Positions 27,689 through 41,917 of a DNA stretch of 64,000 nucleotides are shown in pieces (the stretch's first letter is position 1; every line of letters starts with the position of its first letter). The position numbers and the translations under genes were made by a program. Location of the stretch: assembly GCA_002840765.1 (NCBI GenBank), contig PHCE01000002.1:1-64000 (forward strand), given 5' to 3'. Source of the stretch: Betaproteobacteria bacterium HGW-Betaproteobacteria-7. Lineage in GTDB: Bacteria > Pseudomonadota > Gammaproteobacteria > Burkholderiales > Rhodocyclaceae. The notes beneath the pieces are model-generated. The model had not been told where the DNA came from, did not search any database, and worked only from the letters and a program-made list of their open reading frames with translations.

Positions 27689-29001
27689 TGCTCGACCAGG
27701 CGATTCTCGACGTAGCTGCGGTCGCGCAACTGGCGCAGCCAGTCCTCGTAGGCCGCATCGAGCTTGCGTTCGCGCAGTGCCTGGCGGGCAACGGAACGCT
27801 GGCGCTCAGCCGAGACATCGCGCTCGCGGCGCTCCTGCACCTGGATCAGGTGCATGCCGAACGGCGACTTGATGACCGCGCTCAGTTCGTTCGGCTGCAG
27901 TGCATTCATTGCCCGCTCGAACTCCGGCACCGTATCGCCGGGGTTCAGCCAGCCGAGGTCGCCACCCTTGGCTGCCGAACCATCCTGCGAATAGAGCCGG
28001 GCTTGCTCGGCGAAGTCGATGCCGTTGATGATGCGTTCGCGGACGATTTCCAGCTTGCGCCGGGCCTCGGCCTCGGAAACCACTTCATTGATGCGTACCA
28101 GGATGTGCCGGGCGTTCGTCTGCTGGACCGAAGCCGGGGCATTGCCGCCGCGCCGTTCGAGCAGTTTGACGATGTGGAAACCCACTGAGGAACGCAGCAG
28201 ATCGCTGACCTGACCGGGCTGCAAACTGCCAATTGCTTCCGCATAGAGGGTGGGCAGGCGGTCAAGCGGGCGCCAGCCTAGGGACCCGCCCTGCAGGGCA
28301 TCAGGCGCATCGGAATAGGCGGCACTCAGTTCGGCGAAATTTTCACCGGCGCTGGCGCGTTTCAGGGCTTCCTCACCGCGCTGGCGCAGTTTCTGCAATT
28401 GCTCCGGGCTGGCCGATTCAGGTGCCCGCAACAGAATATGGGCCAGTTGGTACTCCTCGTTGCCGCCAGTGGCCGCCTGGTTGGCCAGATAGTTGTCGAT
28501 CTCGCCCTCGGAGACGACCAGCTTGCTGTCCACCTCGCGCTCGCGCAGGCGGACCATACTCATTTCGTTACGGATTTCCTCACGGAAGTTGGCGAAGGTG
28601 ATGCCGTCGGCCTCCAGGGTCTGGCGGAACTCGGCTAGCGACAGCTTGCTGCCGGCAGCGATGCGGCCGATGGCCTGGTCTAGCTGGCCGTCATCGGGCT
28701 TGATGCCGGTTTCCAGCGCGTACTGCAACTGCACGCGCTCCATGATCAGTCGTTCGAGCATCTGCCGTTCTAGCTGATCCTGCGGTGGCAATGGCGTGCC
28801 TTGGGCGCGCAGCTGGCGCAGGGCCGACTCAAGGCGACTGTCCAGGTCGTGGCGGGTGATCACCTCCGAATTGACGACGGCGACGATGTGATCTGCCTCA
28901 AGCGGCTCGGCCGCGGCGACACGCCCCGAAAGGGTGGCCAGCAGACCGAAGAGGCAGAACAGGACAAGCAGGCGGTTAACGGGTTTGGGCATGGTCATCA
29001 T
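27685..29001 (-). CDS. surA: Periplasmic chaperone and peptidyl-prolyl isomerase SurA
   Basis: Escorts outer-membrane proteins, including LptD, across the periplasm. 438 residues. It has a signal peptide (hydrophobic [14 protein letters not shown]), an N-terminal chaperone domain from [18 protein letters not shown], and two parvulin domains: one around [12 protein letters not shown] (about residue 180) and one around [12 protein letters not shown] (about 295). Alternative starts at 28998 or 28992 would trim the signal's N-region. It overlaps lptD by 4 nt. Confidence 0.95.
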   Translation of the reverse strand: MMTMPKPVNRLLVLFCLFGLLATLSGRVAAAEPLEADHIVAVVNSEVITRHDLDSRLESALRQLRAQGTPLPPQDQLERQMLERLIMERVQLQYALETGIKPDDGQLDQAIGRIAAGSKLSLAEFRQTLEADGITFANFREEIRNEMSMVRLREREVDSKLVVSEGEIDNYLANQAATGGNEEYQLAHILLRAPESASPEQLQKLRQRGEEALKRASAGENFAELSAAYSDAPDALQGGSLGWRPLDRLPTLYAEAIGSLQPGQVSDLLRSSVGFHIVKLLERRGGNAPASVQQTNARHILVRINEVVSEAEARRKLEIVRERIINGIDFAEQARLYSQDGSAAKGGDLGWLNPGDTVPEFERAMNALQPNELSAVIKSPFGMHLIQVQERRERDVSAERQRSVARQALRERKLDAAYEDWLRQLRDRSYVENRLVEQ

Positions 29002-31538
29002 TGTGTGGAGAGCAGGCTGCCGCTATCTGGCAGTTCGTTGGTCTTGCCATAGCCCGGGATGCTGCGCCGCAGCAGGCCGAGCGGGGTGGAGCCGATGCTG
29101 CCGAAATCGTTGAGTTCGAGCTGCAGGAACAAGGTTGTGTTTGGCGATCCGGAAAGGGCCGCCAGACGCTGCGCAACGACCCGTACCGACCAGCAGTCGT
29201 CGTTGTACTCGATACCACCGATGGCTTCAAGCAGTTGCGAATCACGCAAGGAGTAGTTGAAGCGCCCAACAGCATACCAGCGCTGGGCTATCGGCCACTG
29301 GCCGGCGATGTCGAACTGATCGATGATCGGCTTCTGTTCGTTTAGCGGGTCGCGTGTGAAACGATAACTGGCACTGAGTACTTTGCCCAGTTCCGGCTGG
29401 AAGCGCGCGCCCACGGAAAAACGCTCGTTGGCCCCGGCATCGTAGTTATATTCCCAGGCGGCATCGACGTAGGTCTTGGGCAACACCGCACCGCTGACCG
29501 CCGCCACGAGATTGGAAAAATTGTCCTGGCGGGTACTTTCGCCGTTGATTGCAACACGCTGTGGCTCGAAGTAGTAACGCTGGCCGATCATCGCCTTGAA
29601 GCGCTCGGCGCCGGTCGAAGCATCAAGCAGGCGGGTGGTCAGCGCGGCTGTCAGCTGGTTGGCATCATTGATCCGGTCGAAGCCGCTGTAGCGGTTTTCC
29701 GAAAACATCTGGGCAAAGTTGAAGTCGGATAACGCGGTGTCGAACAGCGGAATATCCTTCTGTTCGCGATAGGGAATATTGACGTAGTAGAGGCGAGGCT
29801 CCAGGGTCTGGACGTAGTTTTTGTCCAGCCAGCTCATCTCGCGCTCGAAGGTGACCGTCGAATCAAGGGTGAATATCGGCAGCGTCCGGGTAAGGCTCTG
29901 GCTGCCGTCGGCCAGAGACTTGTCCATCTGGTAGCGGGTCATGTGCACGCCGAACTTCGGCGTGATCTGGAAGGCCGGGTGCACGATAGGCAGGGAAACC
30001 TGCGGATAGAGGACCAGGCGATCGCCATTCGGATACTTCACCGTATCCGGATGAGTGAAGCGCGAATACTCGCCGATCATCGACAAATCGGTATTGAGGA
30101 CATTCGCCTTGTAGGCAGTGACATTCACCCGCGGCTCGAGAAAGTAGGGCTGGATGATGGGGTTTTCTGGATCGGGCTGCAGAGTCTGGTAGCGCAACAC
30201 CTGAGTCGACACCTGCAACCACGAGTAGGGGGTGTAACCCAGGGTCAGGTGGCGGGGCAGCTGCGTCTGCGATGTCCTGATCAGGCCGGAGGAGAGGTCT
30301 TCCCAGTAGGTATCGTCGGACACCCCTTGCCAGTTCACCGCTGCCGAGAAGCCCCGGCCGAGACTGTGCTGATGCTGGATATGGTAAGCGTAGCGTCGCT
30401 CTTCAGTCTGCTCGTCTTTGGGCAGATACTCGGCGCGCGTCACACCGTTGAAACTGCTTCCCAGATAGCGCGCCTCGCCACCGAACTGGAAACCCCGCTT
30501 GGCCATGTAGCGCGGATAGAGCGTGGCGTCGTAATCTGGGGCTATGTTCCAGTAATACGGCACGGTGACGTCGAAGCCATTGTTCGAGGAAGTCGACACC
30601 GAGGGCTGCAGAATGCCCGACTTGCGCTGCCGATTGAGCGAGAAGGAGCCGGCGGGCAGGTAGAGAATCGGCGCCTCCTGGAACCACAGCGAGGCATGGC
30701 GAACATCGGCGACCTGGCGATCGTAGTCGAGGTGCATTTCCTCGGCCTGCAGGCGCCATTCGTCCCGGCCCGGTTTGCAGGTCGAATAGGTCGCTGTCGA
30801 AAAACGGAACTGGTTTTCGCCCTCGAAATCGACACGCTCCGCCTGGCCGCTGGCCGACGAGGGCCGGCGTGGCGGTGAGGTGGTTGGCAGGCCATAGCCA
30901 TCCGGCACATTGAGCATCATTGGCGCACCGTTGGTGACGCCATTGCTGCTGGCCACGGTAACGACCGTGCGCCCCGGACGATAGAACTTGCTGTCGACCT
31001 GACGGACGATGTGGTACTGCACCTTGTCGGCATGACCAATCTGATCGGCCAGACGCATGCGCAGATAGGGCGTCTCGACGGTCGCCCCATCCTGCATCAA
31101 GCGGACATTGCCGCTGGCCTCCACTTCGTCCTCGATGACCCGATAGGCGACCCGATCGGCGAACAGCAGCGCGCCAGCCTTGCGTAGCTCGACATCGCCC
31201 TCGGCGATGGTCAGGCGGTCGGCCTGGCCATCCATCTTGTCGGCAATCAGGAACAGCGGATGCTCGTCGTCCTTGTTCTGCGGCTTTACGCCGCCGACGT
31301 TGGCGCGAGGGCCGGGCGCGTTCGCCTGCCGGCCGCCGAGGACATTGAAGCGTCGCTCCTTGCGCAAAGTGACCGGCTCATCGCCGGCCACCGGCGGCAC
31401 CTCAGCGCTGCGGTCAGCGGCAGGTTCCGCGTCCGCGACACCCTGTTGGCGAATATCGTCGGCGGCATGGCTGGCCTGCATGCCGGCGAACAGGCAGCAA
31501 ACAAAAACGGCGAGCGGACGTCGGGGAAAACCGGGCAT
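28998..31538 (-). CDS. lptD: LPS-assembly outer-membrane protein LptD
   Basis: Beta-barrel that, with LptE, inserts lipopolysaccharide into the outer leaflet. 846 residues: signal peptide to about residue 25, a periplasmic jellyroll (OstA-like, [20 protein letters not shown] near 115-135), then a large barrel from about residue 270. Only two mature-part cysteines are obvious (STCKPG and NDDCWSV), enough for one long-range disulfide, where the E. coli protein has four. First gene of lptD-surA-pdxA-rsmA; divergent from amgK across 88 nt. Confidence 0.95.
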   Translation of the reverse strand: MPGFPRRPLAVFVCCLFAGMQASHAADDIRQQGVADAEPAADRSAEVPPVAGDEPVTLRKERRFNVLGGRQANAPGPRANVGGVKPQNKDDEHPLFLIADKMDGQADRLTIAEGDVELRKAGALLFADRVAYRVIEDEVEASGNVRLMQDGATVETPYLRMRLADQIGHADKVQYHIVRQVDSKFYRPGRTVVTVASSNGVTNGAPMMLNVPDGYGLPTTSPPRRPSSASGQAERVDFEGENQFRFSTATYSTCKPGRDEWRLQAEEMHLDYDRQVADVRHASLWFQEAPILYLPAGSFSLNRQRKSGILQPSVSTSSNNGFDVTVPYYWNIAPDYDATLYPRYMAKRGFQFGGEARYLGSSFNGVTRAEYLPKDEQTEERRYAYHIQHQHSLGRGFSAAVNWQGVSDDTYWEDLSSGLIRTSQTQLPRHLTLGYTPYSWLQVSTQVLRYQTLQPDPENPIIQPYFLEPRVNVTAYKANVLNTDLSMIGEYSRFTHPDTVKYPNGDRLVLYPQVSLPIVHPAFQITPKFGVHMTRYQMDKSLADGSQSLTRTLPIFTLDSTVTFEREMSWLDKNYVQTLEPRLYYVNIPYREQKDIPLFDTALSDFNFAQMFSENRYSGFDRINDANQLTAALTTRLLDASTGAERFKAMIGQRYYFEPQRVAINGESTRQDNFSNLVAAVSGAVLPKTYVDAAWEYNYDAGANERFSVGARFQPELGKVLSASYRFTRDPLNEQKPIIDQFDIAGQWPIAQRWYAVGRFNYSLRDSQLLEAIGGIEYNDDCWSVRVVAQRLAALSGSPNTTLFLQLELNDFGSIGSTPLGLLRRSIPGYGKTNELPDSGSLLSTQ

Positions 31539-31626
31539 CGGGGCAATCAGCGGCGGGCCAGGACCGGAACGGCCGGTGCCCGAGTGTTAAAATCGCGCCA
31601 TTTTACAACGAACAGACCCCTCCCCG

Positions 31627-34618
<2,992 letters not shown>

Positions 34619-34626
<8 letters not shown>

Positions 34627-35782
34627 GGCCGTGGAAAACGTCGACATCCTTATCGTCGGCGCCGGCCCGGTCGGCATGACGCTGCATCTGGCGCTGGCGG
34701 CTGGCGGGCAAAAATCGCTGCTGCTCGACCGTCGTCCTCTGGCAGCCCTGCAGGCCGACCCGCGCGCCCTGGCCCTGTCGCACGGCGCCCGCGAACTGCT
34801 CGAACAGATCGACTCCTGGCCGACGCGCGCCGCGACACCGATCGAAACGATCCACATCTCGCAGAAGGACGGCTTCGGCCGCACCCTGATCGACCGCAGC
34901 GACTACCGGCTGCCTGCACTCGGCTACGTCGTCCGCTATCGCGACCTGGCCGCCGCGCTGGCTGCCAACCTGGCTGAGGGCAGCCTGCTTGCTGAAGCCG
35001 AAATCGTCGATATCCATGCAGACGACGACGGCACCACCGTTGCCCTGCGCCACGCCGGCCAGCTGCGCACCATCCGCTGCCAGCTGCTGGTCCACGCCGA
35101 AGGCACACCCGGCGACGATCCGGCCGTCACCGTCAGCGACTATGCCCAGCACGCAGTGATCTGCGAAGTCACCCCCACGCCAAGCCACAACCGGCGTGCC
35201 TGGGAACGCTTCACCCCCGACGGCCCGCTCGCCCTGCTGCCGCTTGGCGACGAATACTCCATCGTGTTCACGCTGCCGCCGGCCAAGGCCGACACCGTCA
35301 TGATGCTCGACGATGCGGGTTTCACCGACGTGCTGCAAGCCCAGTTCGGCCAGCGGCTGCGCTTTGCCAGCCCCGGCCCACGCAGCCGCTTCCCGCTCGC
35401 CCTGCGCCAGCGCAAAACCCTGGTCGACGGCCTGCAGGTGTGGATCGGCAATGCCGCCCAGACGCTGCACCCGGTCTCCGGCCAGGGCTTCAATCTCGGC
35501 CTGCGCGATGCCTGGCAACTGGCCGAGACGCTGCTCGCCGACGGCTTCGACCGCGACCATAGGGAGTGCATAGCCGCCAGCCTGCAGCGCTACGCCGCCA
35601 GCCGCCAGCTCGACCGCCGCGGCGGCGCCTTCTTCACCGACAAGATCGTCAAGGCCTTCTCCAACGACCTCGGCCCGCTCAATCTGGCGCGCGGCCTCGG
35701 CCTGCTCGCCCTCGACCTGTGCCCGCCGGCCCGCCATTTCGTCGCCAAGCGGATGATCTGGGGCGCCCGCGCCTGGCCTTGA
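34619..35782 (+). CDS. UbiH/UbiF/VisC-family FAD-dependent hydroxylase
   Basis: Flavin monooxygenase probably acting on the aromatic ring of ubiquinone precursors. 387 residues from ATG 34619; a longer reading from 34556 lies inside pepP and is unlikely. FAD motif DILIVGAGPVGMTLHL is at the N-terminus, and the family signature GNAAQTLHPVSGQGFNLGLRD is near residue 280. Position after pepP suggests UbiH, but paralogues UbiF/UbiI/UbiM cannot be told apart here, so no symbol is given. Confidence 0.9.
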
Positions 35783-35849
35783 TGCGTGCCAAGGACGGCG
35801 GCCTGGCCGCCGCGCCAGAATCGCGCCACCGCCCACTCGCCCCCTGCGC

Positions 35850-36722
35850 ATGAAGCAAAGCACCGCCTGGTTCCTCGCCTGTCGCCCGAAAACGCTGAGC
35901 GTCTCCCTGTCGCCGGTCGTCGTCGGCAGTGCCGTCGCCTGGCACGATAGCGGCGTCCTGCTCTGGCTGCCGCTGCTGGCCGCGGCGCTCGGCGCTGCTT
36001 TCATCCAGATTGGCACCAACTTGTTCAACGACGTCGGCGACTTCCTGCGCGGCACCGACACCCCAGGCCGCCTCGGCCCCCGGCGGGCCACCGCCGAAGG
36101 CTGGCTGAGCCCGGCCGCGGTGAAGGCGGGGGCCTGGCTGGCCTTCGCCCTGGCTTTCGTCTGCGGCATTTATCTCGTCTGGCACGGCGGCTGGCCGATC
36201 GTTGCCATCGGTCTGGCCTCGCTGGCCGCCGGCTGGGCCTATACCGGCGGCCCGAAGCCGATCGCCTACGGGCCGCTCGGCGAAGCCTTCGTCTTCCTCT
36301 TCTTCGGCCTGGTCGCCGTCGGCGGCAGCTACTACCTGCAAACGCTGACCATGACCCCGACCGCCCTGCTCGCCGCGGCACTGGTCGGCCTGCATGCGGC
36401 GGCAGTGATCACCGTCAACAACTACCGCGACCACGACGGCGATGCGGCCAACGGCAAGAACACGCTGGCCGTGCGCCTCGGCCGCCCGGCGACACGCCAC
36501 CTTTACGCGCTGGAAATGCTCGCCCCCTATTCGCTGTTGCCGCTGCTCGCCGGCCTCGGTTGGCCGGCCCTGCTGCCGGTGCTGTCGCTGCCGCTGGCGC
36601 TACGCCTGATCGGCCGTTTCTACCGCGAGCCGCCGGGGCCGATGTTCAACAATATCCTGGCAGCAACCGCCGGCCTGCAATTGGTATTCGCCTTGCTGTT
36701 AACCCTGAGCTTCACGATTTGA
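35850..36722 (+). CDS. menA: MenA/UbiA-family membrane prenyltransferase
   Basis: 290 residues with about eight or nine membrane spans. The two Asp-rich prenyl-diphosphate-binding motifs are NLFNDVGDF near residue 53 and NNYRDHDGD near 190, in MenA spacing. The N-terminal FLACRPKTLSVSLSPVVVGS is also MenA-like. MenA attaches the isoprenoid tail to 1,4-dihydroxy-2-naphthoate in menaquinone synthesis. No other men genes are in the window, so a quinone role is likely but menaquinone itself is inferred. 67 nt after the Ubi-type gene. Confidence 0.8.
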   Translation: MKQSTAWFLACRPKTLSVSLSPVVVGSAVAWHDSGVLLWLPLLAAALGAAFIQIGTNLFNDVGDFLRGTDTPGRLGPRRATAEGWLSPAAVKAGAWLAFALAFVCGIYLVWHGGWPIVAIGLASLAAGWAYTGGPKPIAYGPLGEAFVFLFFGLVAVGGSYYLQTLTMTPTALLAAALVGLHAAAVITVNNYRDHDGDAANGKNTLAVRLGRPATRHLYALEMLAPYSLLPLLAGLGWPALLPVLSLPLALRLIGRFYREPPGPMFNNILAATAGLQLVFALLLTLSFTI

Positions 36723-36803
36723 CTATTTTTTAGGCGCCGACTCGGGTAAACTGCGCGGCTTCCCTGCTTCGCCACGCGCCCGCTTTTGCCCACTTCGTCG
36801 CCC

Positions 36804-37826
36804 ATGGAATTCGTCGGTTTTACCTTGCGGAACAATCTCTTCGTCGCGCCGATGGCCGGGGTCACCGATCGTCCGTTCCGTCAGTTGTGCAAGAAGATGG
36901 GCGCTGGATTGGCCGTCTCCGAGATGGTCACTTCCAACTCGCTGCTCTACGGCAGCGCCAAGACGCTACGCCGCGCCAACCACATCGGCGAAGTGGCGCC
37001 GATCTCGGTGCAGATCGCTGGTGCCGACCCGAAGATGATGGCGGAAGCCGCCCGCCACAACGTGGACAATGGTGCCCAAATCATCGACATTAACATGGGC
37101 TGCCCGGCCAAGAAGGTCTGCAACGTGATGGCCGGCTCAGCGCTGATGCAGGACGAGCAACTGGTCGGCAAGATTCTCGATGCTGTCGTCGGCGCCATCC
37201 CGAATACCCCGGTGACGCTGAAATTCCGCACCGGCTGGAACATCGCCAACAAGAACGCGCCAACCATCGCCCGCATCGCCGAATCGGCCGGCGTGCGCGC
37301 TGTCGCCATCCATGGCCGGACGCGCTGCCAGCAATACACCGGCGAGGCCGAGTACGACACCATCGCCCTGGTCAAGACGCTGATCAGGATTCCGGTGATC
37401 GCCAACGGCGACATCACGACGCCGGAAAAGGCCAAGCACGTGCTCGACGTCACCGGCGCCGACGGCATCATGATCGGCCGCGCCGCCCAGGGCCGGCCCT
37501 GGCTATTCCGCGAGATCGAGCATTACCTGAAGACCGGCGAGCATCTGCCGCCGGCCGAAGTCAGCGAGATTCACGAGATCCTCAAGGCTCACCTGGCGGA
37601 TCTTTACGATTTCTACGGCCCGGAAACGGGGTTCAAGGTCGCCCGCAAGCACATCTCCTGGTACACCAAGGGATTGGTTGGCTCGGCGGCCTTCCGTAAG
37701 GAAATGAACGTCCTGCCCAGCATCGAACAACAGATGCAGCCAACAAGACTTGGGGCGGTGCGTCGTGAACGCATTGGAGCAGTACTTTCGCGACCTGGAC
37801 GGGGAAAAGCCGGGCGCCATCTATGA
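36804..37826 (+). CDS. dusB: tRNA-dihydrouridine synthase B
   Basis: FMN enzyme reducing uridines in tRNA. 340 residues from ATG 36804 (MEFVGFTLRNNLFVAPMAG); an alternative TTG 18 nt upstream is less likely. Catalytic C100 is in INMGCPAKKVC, and FMN-binding GRAAQGRPWLFRE is near residue 230. After KEMNVLPSIEQQMQ (about residue 313) the remaining ~27 residues are Arg/Gly-rich and unlike usual DusB tails. They run through the fis start, an unusual overlap. dusB-fis order is conserved in proteobacteria. Confidence 0.93.
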   Translation: MEFVGFTLRNNLFVAPMAGVTDRPFRQLCKKMGAGLAVSEMVTSNSLLYGSAKTLRRANHIGEVAPISVQIAGADPKMMAEAARHNVDNGAQIIDINMGCPAKKVCNVMAGSALMQDEQLVGKILDAVVGAIPNTPVTLKFRTGWNIANKNAPTIARIAESAGVRAVAIHGRTRCQQYTGEAEYDTIALVKTLIRIPVIANGDITTPEKAKHVLDVTGADGIMIGRAAQGRPWLFREIEHYLKTGEHLPPAEVSEIHEILKAHLADLYDFYGPETGFKVARKHISWYTKGLVGSAAFRKEMNVLPSIEQQMQPTRLGAVRRERIGAVLSRPGRGKAGRHL

Positions 37827-37968
37827 CATGGTCTTGAGGAGCGTCGAGAAGCCGATGCTCGAAGTGGTGCTGGCCAAAGCCGGCGCCAACCAGACGCTGG
37901 CGGCGGAGATGCTCGGCATCAACCGCAATACGCTGCGCAAGAAACTCACCGAACATCAACTTCTGTAA
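37765..37968 (+). CDS. fis: DNA-binding protein Fis
   Basis: Nucleoid protein and global regulator of about 75-80 residues in relatives. Here 67 residues from GTG 37765, preceded by GGGGCGG with 6-nt spacing; TTG 37750 would add five residues. The core LEQYFRDLDGEKP and the C-terminal helix-turn-helix (NQTLAAEMLGINRNTLRKKL) are intact. No ATG is available, and the first 8-10 residues normally present seem altered. It overlaps dusB by 62 nt and is followed by purH after 6 nt. Confidence 0.85.
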   Translation: MNALEQYFRDLDGEKPGAIYDMVLRSVEKPMLEVVLAKAGANQTLAAEMLGINRNTLRKKLTEHQLL

Positions 37969-37974
37969 ATCACC

Positions 37975-39567
37975 ATGACCATCAAGCAAGCGCTGATTTC
38001 CGTCTCCGACAAGACGGGTGTACTCGAATTTGCCCAGGGCCTCGCCGCTCAGGGCGTCAAGCTGCTGTCCACCGGAGGCACCGCCAAGATACTGCGTGAC
38101 GCCGGCCTGGCCGTCACCGAAATCGGCGATTACACCTGCTTCCCGGAAATGCTCGACGGCCGAGTCAAGACGCTGCATCCCAAGGTTCACGGCGGCATCC
38201 TCGCCCGTCGCGACCTGCCGGAACATCTGGCCACCATCGAAGCGCACGGCATTCCGATGATTGATCTGGTCTGCGTGAACCTCTATCCGTTCGCCGCCAC
38301 CATCGCCAAGGCTGGTGTGACGCTGGAAGACGCGATCGAGAACATCGACATCGGCGGTCCGGCCATGGTCCGCTCGTCGGCCAAGAACTACAACGGCGTC
38401 GCCATCGTCACCGATCCGGCAGACTACGCACCGCTGCTGGCGGAAATGCAGGCCAACGGCGGCGCGCTGCAACTCGGCACCCGCTTCAACCTGGCGAAAA
38501 AGGCATTCACCCACACCGCCCGCTACGACAGCATGATCGCCAACTGGCTGACCGGCCTTGATGAAGGCGCCGAAGCCAAGCCGGCTGAAGCCGCGCCGGT
38601 TCCGGCGATTTTCCCGGCCAGGTTGCAACTGGCCTTCGACCGCACTGAAATCCTGCGCTACGGCGAAAACGCCCACCAGCAAGCCGCCTTCTACCGCGAC
38701 ACCACTGCCCTGCCAGGCAGTATCGCCGCCTACACCCAGTTGCAGGGCAAGGAGCTGTCGTACAACAACATCGCCGATTCGGACGCCGCCTGGGAGTGCG
38801 TCAAGGCCTTCGAAGGTCCGGCCTGCGTCATCATCAAGCACGCCAACCCATGCGGCGTGGCTGTCGACAGCTCCCTGGTGCGCGCTTATGAAAAGGCCTT
38901 CCTGACCGATTCCACCTCGGCCTTTGGCGGCATCATCGCCTTCAATGGCGAAGTCGGCATCGACGTCGTCAACGCCATGAATGAGCGCAAGCACTTCGTC
39001 GAAGTGCTGATCGCCCCGTCCTTCACCGCCGAAGCCAAAGCGGCGCTGGCGGCCAAGCAGAATCTGCGCGTGCTCGTCGTACCGCTCGGAAAAGCCCTCA
39101 ACAAGCTTGAACTGAAGCGCGTCGGCGGCGGCCTGCTGGTGCAGACGGCGGACGACTTCACCGCCCAGGTCCGCGACCTCAAGGTGGTGACCAAGGTACA
39201 GCCGACCCTGCTGCAGATCGAAGACCTGCTCTTCGCCGAGCGTGTCGCCAAGTTCGTCAAATCCAACGCCATCGTTTTCTGCGGCGGCGGCATGACGCTG
39301 GGCGTCGGCGCCGGCCAGATGAGCCGCGTCGATTCGACCAAGATCGCCAGCATCAAGGCGCAGAACGCCGGCCTGTCGCTCAAGGGTTCGGTCGTCGCTT
39401 CCGATGCCTTCTTCCCGTTCCGCGACGGCCTCGACGTGCTGGCCGAAGCCGGCGCCGTCGCCGTGATCCAGCCGGGCGGCTCGATGCGTGACGAGGAAGT
39501 CATCGCCGCCGCCGACGAACACGGCATCGCCATGGTGATCACCGGCGCCCGTCACTTCCGCCACTGA
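37975..39567 (+). CDS. purH: Bifunctional AICAR transformylase / IMP cyclohydrolase
   Basis: Last two steps of IMP synthesis. 530 residues. The N-terminal MGS-like cyclohydrolase domain begins [19 protein letters not shown] and includes [15 protein letters not shown]. The transformylase domain has the catalytic Lys-His in [11 protein letters not shown] and ends [10 protein letters not shown]...ITGARHFRH. It is 6 nt after fis and 75 nt before purD. The interval to purD holds a palindromic repeat. Confidence 0.97.
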   Translation: MTIKQALISVSDKTGVLEFAQGLAAQGVKLLSTGGTAKILRDAGLAVTEIGDYTCFPEMLDGRVKTLHPKVHGGILARRDLPEHLATIEAHGIPMIDLVCVNLYPFAATIAKAGVTLEDAIENIDIGGPAMVRSSAKNYNGVAIVTDPADYAPLLAEMQANGGALQLGTRFNLAKKAFTHTARYDSMIANWLTGLDEGAEAKPAEAAPVPAIFPARLQLAFDRTEILRYGENAHQQAAFYRDTTALPGSIAAYTQLQGKELSYNNIADSDAAWECVKAFEGPACVIIKHANPCGVAVDSSLVRAYEKAFLTDSTSAFGGIIAFNGEVGIDVVNAMNERKHFVEVLIAPSFTAEAKAALAAKQNLRVLVVPLGKALNKLELKRVGGGLLVQTADDFTAQVRDLKVVTKVQPTLLQIEDLLFAERVAKFVKSNAIVFCGGGMTLGVGAGQMSRVDSTKIASIKAQNAGLSLKGSVVASDAFFPFRDGLDVLAEAGAVAVIQPGGSMRDEEVIAAADEHGIAMVITGARHFRH

Positions 39568-39571
39568 GAGG

Positions 39572-39611
39572 CAGTTGCTAGCTGCTAGCACCCGCCCCCC
39601 AACTGGCAACT
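39572..39611. repeat. Dispersed palindromic repeat at the purH 3' end (copy 2)
   Basis: CAGTTGCTAGCTG (39572-39584) matches CAGTTGCTGGCTG at 1811-1823 in 12 of 13 bases, and CTGGCAACT (39603-39611) is identical to 1835-1843. AGTTGC (39573-39578) and GCAACT (39606-39611) pair as hairpin ends. Both copies directly follow a metabolic gene inside an operon, which fits a REP-like or mRNA-processing element. Confidence 0.5.
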
Positions 39612-39642
39612 CTCCTACCAACAACGAGCGACTCGGTACATC

Positions 39643-40920
39643 ATGAAACTACTGGTAATCGGTTCCGGCGGCCGCGAGCACGCCATGGCCTGGCGCCTGG
39701 CCAAGACACCGGGCCTGCAGAAGGTCTATGTCGCGCCGGGCAATGCCGGCACGGCGCGCGAGCACGAGTTGGAAAACCTGAACATCACTGATCCGGAAGC
39801 ACTGGCCGATTTTGCCGAGCAGAACAAGATCTACCTCACCGTCGTCGGCCCGGAAGCGCCACTGGCCGCCGGCGTCGTGAACGTCTTCCGCGAGCGCGGC
39901 CTGAAGATCTTCGGCCCGACCAAGGAAGCTGCCCAGCTTGAATCCTCCAAGGATTTCGCCAAGCGCTTCATGGCCCGCCACAACATTCCGACGGCCGGCT
40001 TTGGCACCTTCACGAATTCTGTCGAAGCGCACGCCTATATCGACCAGCAGGGCGCCCCCATCGTCATCAAGGCCGATGGCCTGGCCGCTGGCAAGGGTGT
40101 CGTCGTCGCCATGAGCCTCGACGAAGCCCATGCCGCCATCGACGACATGCTGTCCGGCAACAAGCTCGGCGATGCCGGTGCCCGCGTCGTCATCGAGGAT
40201 TTCCTCGACGGCGAGGAAGCCAGCTTCATCGTCATGGTCGACGGCAGGAATGTCCTTGCCCTGGCCTCCAGCCAGGACCACAAGCGCATCTTCGACGGCG
40301 ACCAGGGCCCGAACACCGGCGGCATGGGTGCGTACTCCCCCGCCCCGTGCGTTACGCCTGAGGTGCACGCCAAGGCCATGCGCGAAATCATCCTGCCGAC
40401 GGTGCGTGGCATGGCAGCCGACGGCATCCCTTTCACCGGCTTCCTCTACGCCGGCCTGATGATCGCCAAGGACGGCTCGCTCAAGACGCTGGAATTCAAC
40501 TGCCGGATGGGCGACCCGGAAACCCAGCCGATCCTGATGCGTCTGAAGTCTGACTTCGTCGATCTGCTCGAACATGGCATCGATGGCACGCTCGACCAGG
40601 TCGAAGCCGAATGGGACCGCCGCATCGCCCTGGGCGTCGTGCTCGCAGCGGCCAATTACCCGGAGACCCCGAAGAAGGGCGACGTCATCGGCGGCCTGCC
40701 CAAGGGCAACAGCTTCGGCGAGGATTGCCACGTCTTCCACGCCGGCACCGCCGAGAAAGATGGTCAGGTCATCACCGCCGGCGGGCGCGTGCTTTGCGTC
40801 ACGGCGCTCGGTGAAAACGTCAAGCTGGCGCAGAAGGCCGCCTACGAGGCCGCCGCGCAGATCAGTTGGGAAGGCGTGCAATTCCGTAAGGATATCGGCC
40901 ACCGCGCCATCAGCCGCTGA
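39643..40920 (+). CDS. purD: Phosphoribosylamine-glycine ligase
   Basis: ATP-grasp enzyme making glycinamide ribonucleotide in purine synthesis. 425 residues. N-terminal [23 protein letters not shown]-binding [16 protein letters not shown] near residue 145, and [23 protein letters not shown] (split as two motifs, QDHKRIFD and [10 protein letters not shown]) near 210-230 are all standard. It is the end of the dusB-fis-purH-purD unit, with a terminator 24 nt after the stop codon. Confidence 0.97.
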   Translation: MKLLVIGSGGREHAMAWRLAKTPGLQKVYVAPGNAGTAREHELENLNITDPEALADFAEQNKIYLTVVGPEAPLAAGVVNVFRERGLKIFGPTKEAAQLESSKDFAKRFMARHNIPTAGFGTFTNSVEAHAYIDQQGAPIVIKADGLAAGKGVVVAMSLDEAHAAIDDMLSGNKLGDAGARVVIEDFLDGEEASFIVMVDGRNVLALASSQDHKRIFDGDQGPNTGGMGAYSPAPCVTPEVHAKAMREIILPTVRGMAADGIPFTGFLYAGLMIAKDGSLKTLEFNCRMGDPETQPILMRLKSDFVDLLEHGIDGTLDQVEAEWDRRIALGVVLAAANYPETPKKGDVIGGLPKGNSFGEDCHVFHAGTAEKDGQVITAGGRVLCVTALGENVKLAQKAAYEAAAQISWEGVQFRKDIGHRAISR

Positions 40921-40944
40921 ACTTTTTTCCCAAATAGCATTCAG

Positions 40945-40970
40945 ACGGGCGGCTCAGGCCGCCCGTTTTT
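40945..40970 (+). terminator. Rho-independent terminator after purD
   Basis: ACGGGCGGC (40945-40953) pairs with GCCGCCCGT (40958-40966) around TCAG and is followed by five T residues. It lies 17 nt before the hemF ATG. Confidence 0.88.
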
Positions 40971-40987
40971 CATTCCCCGGAGACACG

Positions 40988-41917
40988 ATGGATACTACCC
41001 GCCTCAAGAATTTCTTCACCGGTCTGCAAGGCCGCATCGTCGCCGAACTCGAAGCCTTCGACGGCCAGCCCTTCCGCACCGATTCCTGGATTCGCCCGGA
41101 AGGCGGCGGTGGTATTTCCCGGCTGATCGAGGAAGGTGATTTCTTCGAGCGCGGCGGCGTCAACTTCTCACATGTCACCGGCCAGTCGCTGCCGGCTTCC
41201 GCCACTGCCGTGCGCCCGCAACTGGCCGGCCGTGCCTGGGAAGCGATGGGCGTGTCGTTGGTCCTGCACCCGCGCAATCCCTACTGCCCGACCGCACACA
41301 TGAACGTGCGCTGCTTCGTCGCCACCAAGGAGGGCGAGGAGGATGTATGGTGGTTTGGCGGCGGCATGGACATGACGCCTTACTACGGCCAGCGCGAGGA
41401 TGTCGTGCATTTTCACCAGACCTGCCGCGAGGCGCTGGCACCCTTCGGAAACGACGTCTATCCGAAGTACAAGCAGTGGTGCGACGAATATTTCTTCCTC
41501 AAGCACCGCAACGAGCCGCGCGGTGTCGGCGGCGTCTTCTTCGACGATTTGAGCGAAGGCGGTTTCGAACGCTGCTTTGCCCTGACCCAAGCCCTGGGCG
41601 ACGCCTTCAGCAAAGCCTACCTACCAGTCCTGGCCGAGCGCCGGGAAACGCCCTACGGCGAGCGCGAACGCGACTTTCAGGCCTACCGGCGCGGGCGCTA
41701 TGTCGAATTCAACCTGGTCTGGGACCGCGGCACCTTGTTCGGCCTGCAGTCGGGCGGGCGTACCGAGTCGATCCTCATGTCGCTGCCGCCGATCGTCAAA
41801 TGGCGCTACGACTGGCAACCGGCAGCCGGCACACCGGAAGCCGAGCTCTACGAAGTATTCCTCAAGCCGCAGGACTGGCTTCGCCAGGATCGAGGATCAA
41901 GTTGCCTAGGGGCCTGA
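40988..41917 (+). CDS. hemF: Oxygen-dependent coproporphyrinogen III oxidase
   Basis: Uses O2 to decarboxylate coproporphyrinogen III in haem synthesis. 309 residues. Conserved segments include [51 protein letters not shown] and [21 protein letters not shown]. After the usual ending FLKPQDWL there is an extra [11 protein letters not shown] tail created by a stop codon inside an inverted repeat (41885-41935). It follows the purD terminator and is convergent with the small cysteine protein gene. Confidence 0.96.
   Translation: MDTTRLKNFFTGLQGRIVAELEAFDGQPFRTDSWIRPEGGGGISRLIEEGDFFERGGVNFSHVTGQSLPASATAVRPQLAGRAWEAMGVSLVLHPRNPYCPTAHMNVRCFVATKEGEEDVWWFGGGMDMTPYYGQREDVVHFHQTCREALAPFGNDVYPKYKQWCDEYFFLKHRNEPRGVGGVFFDDLSEGGFERCFALTQALGDAFSKAYLPVLAERRETPYGERERDFQAYRRGRYVEFNLVWDRGTLFGLQSGGRTESILMSLPPIVKWRYDWQPAAGTPEAELYEVFLKPQDWLRQDRGSSCLGA

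Noticed and set aside
37633-39624. 663-codon open frame on the minus strand opposite fis and purH
   Set aside because: Mirror of conserved coding sequence with no family motifs.
40574-40987. N-terminal extension of hemF into purD
   Set aside because: It would read through the purD terminator, and HemF similarity begins at 40988.
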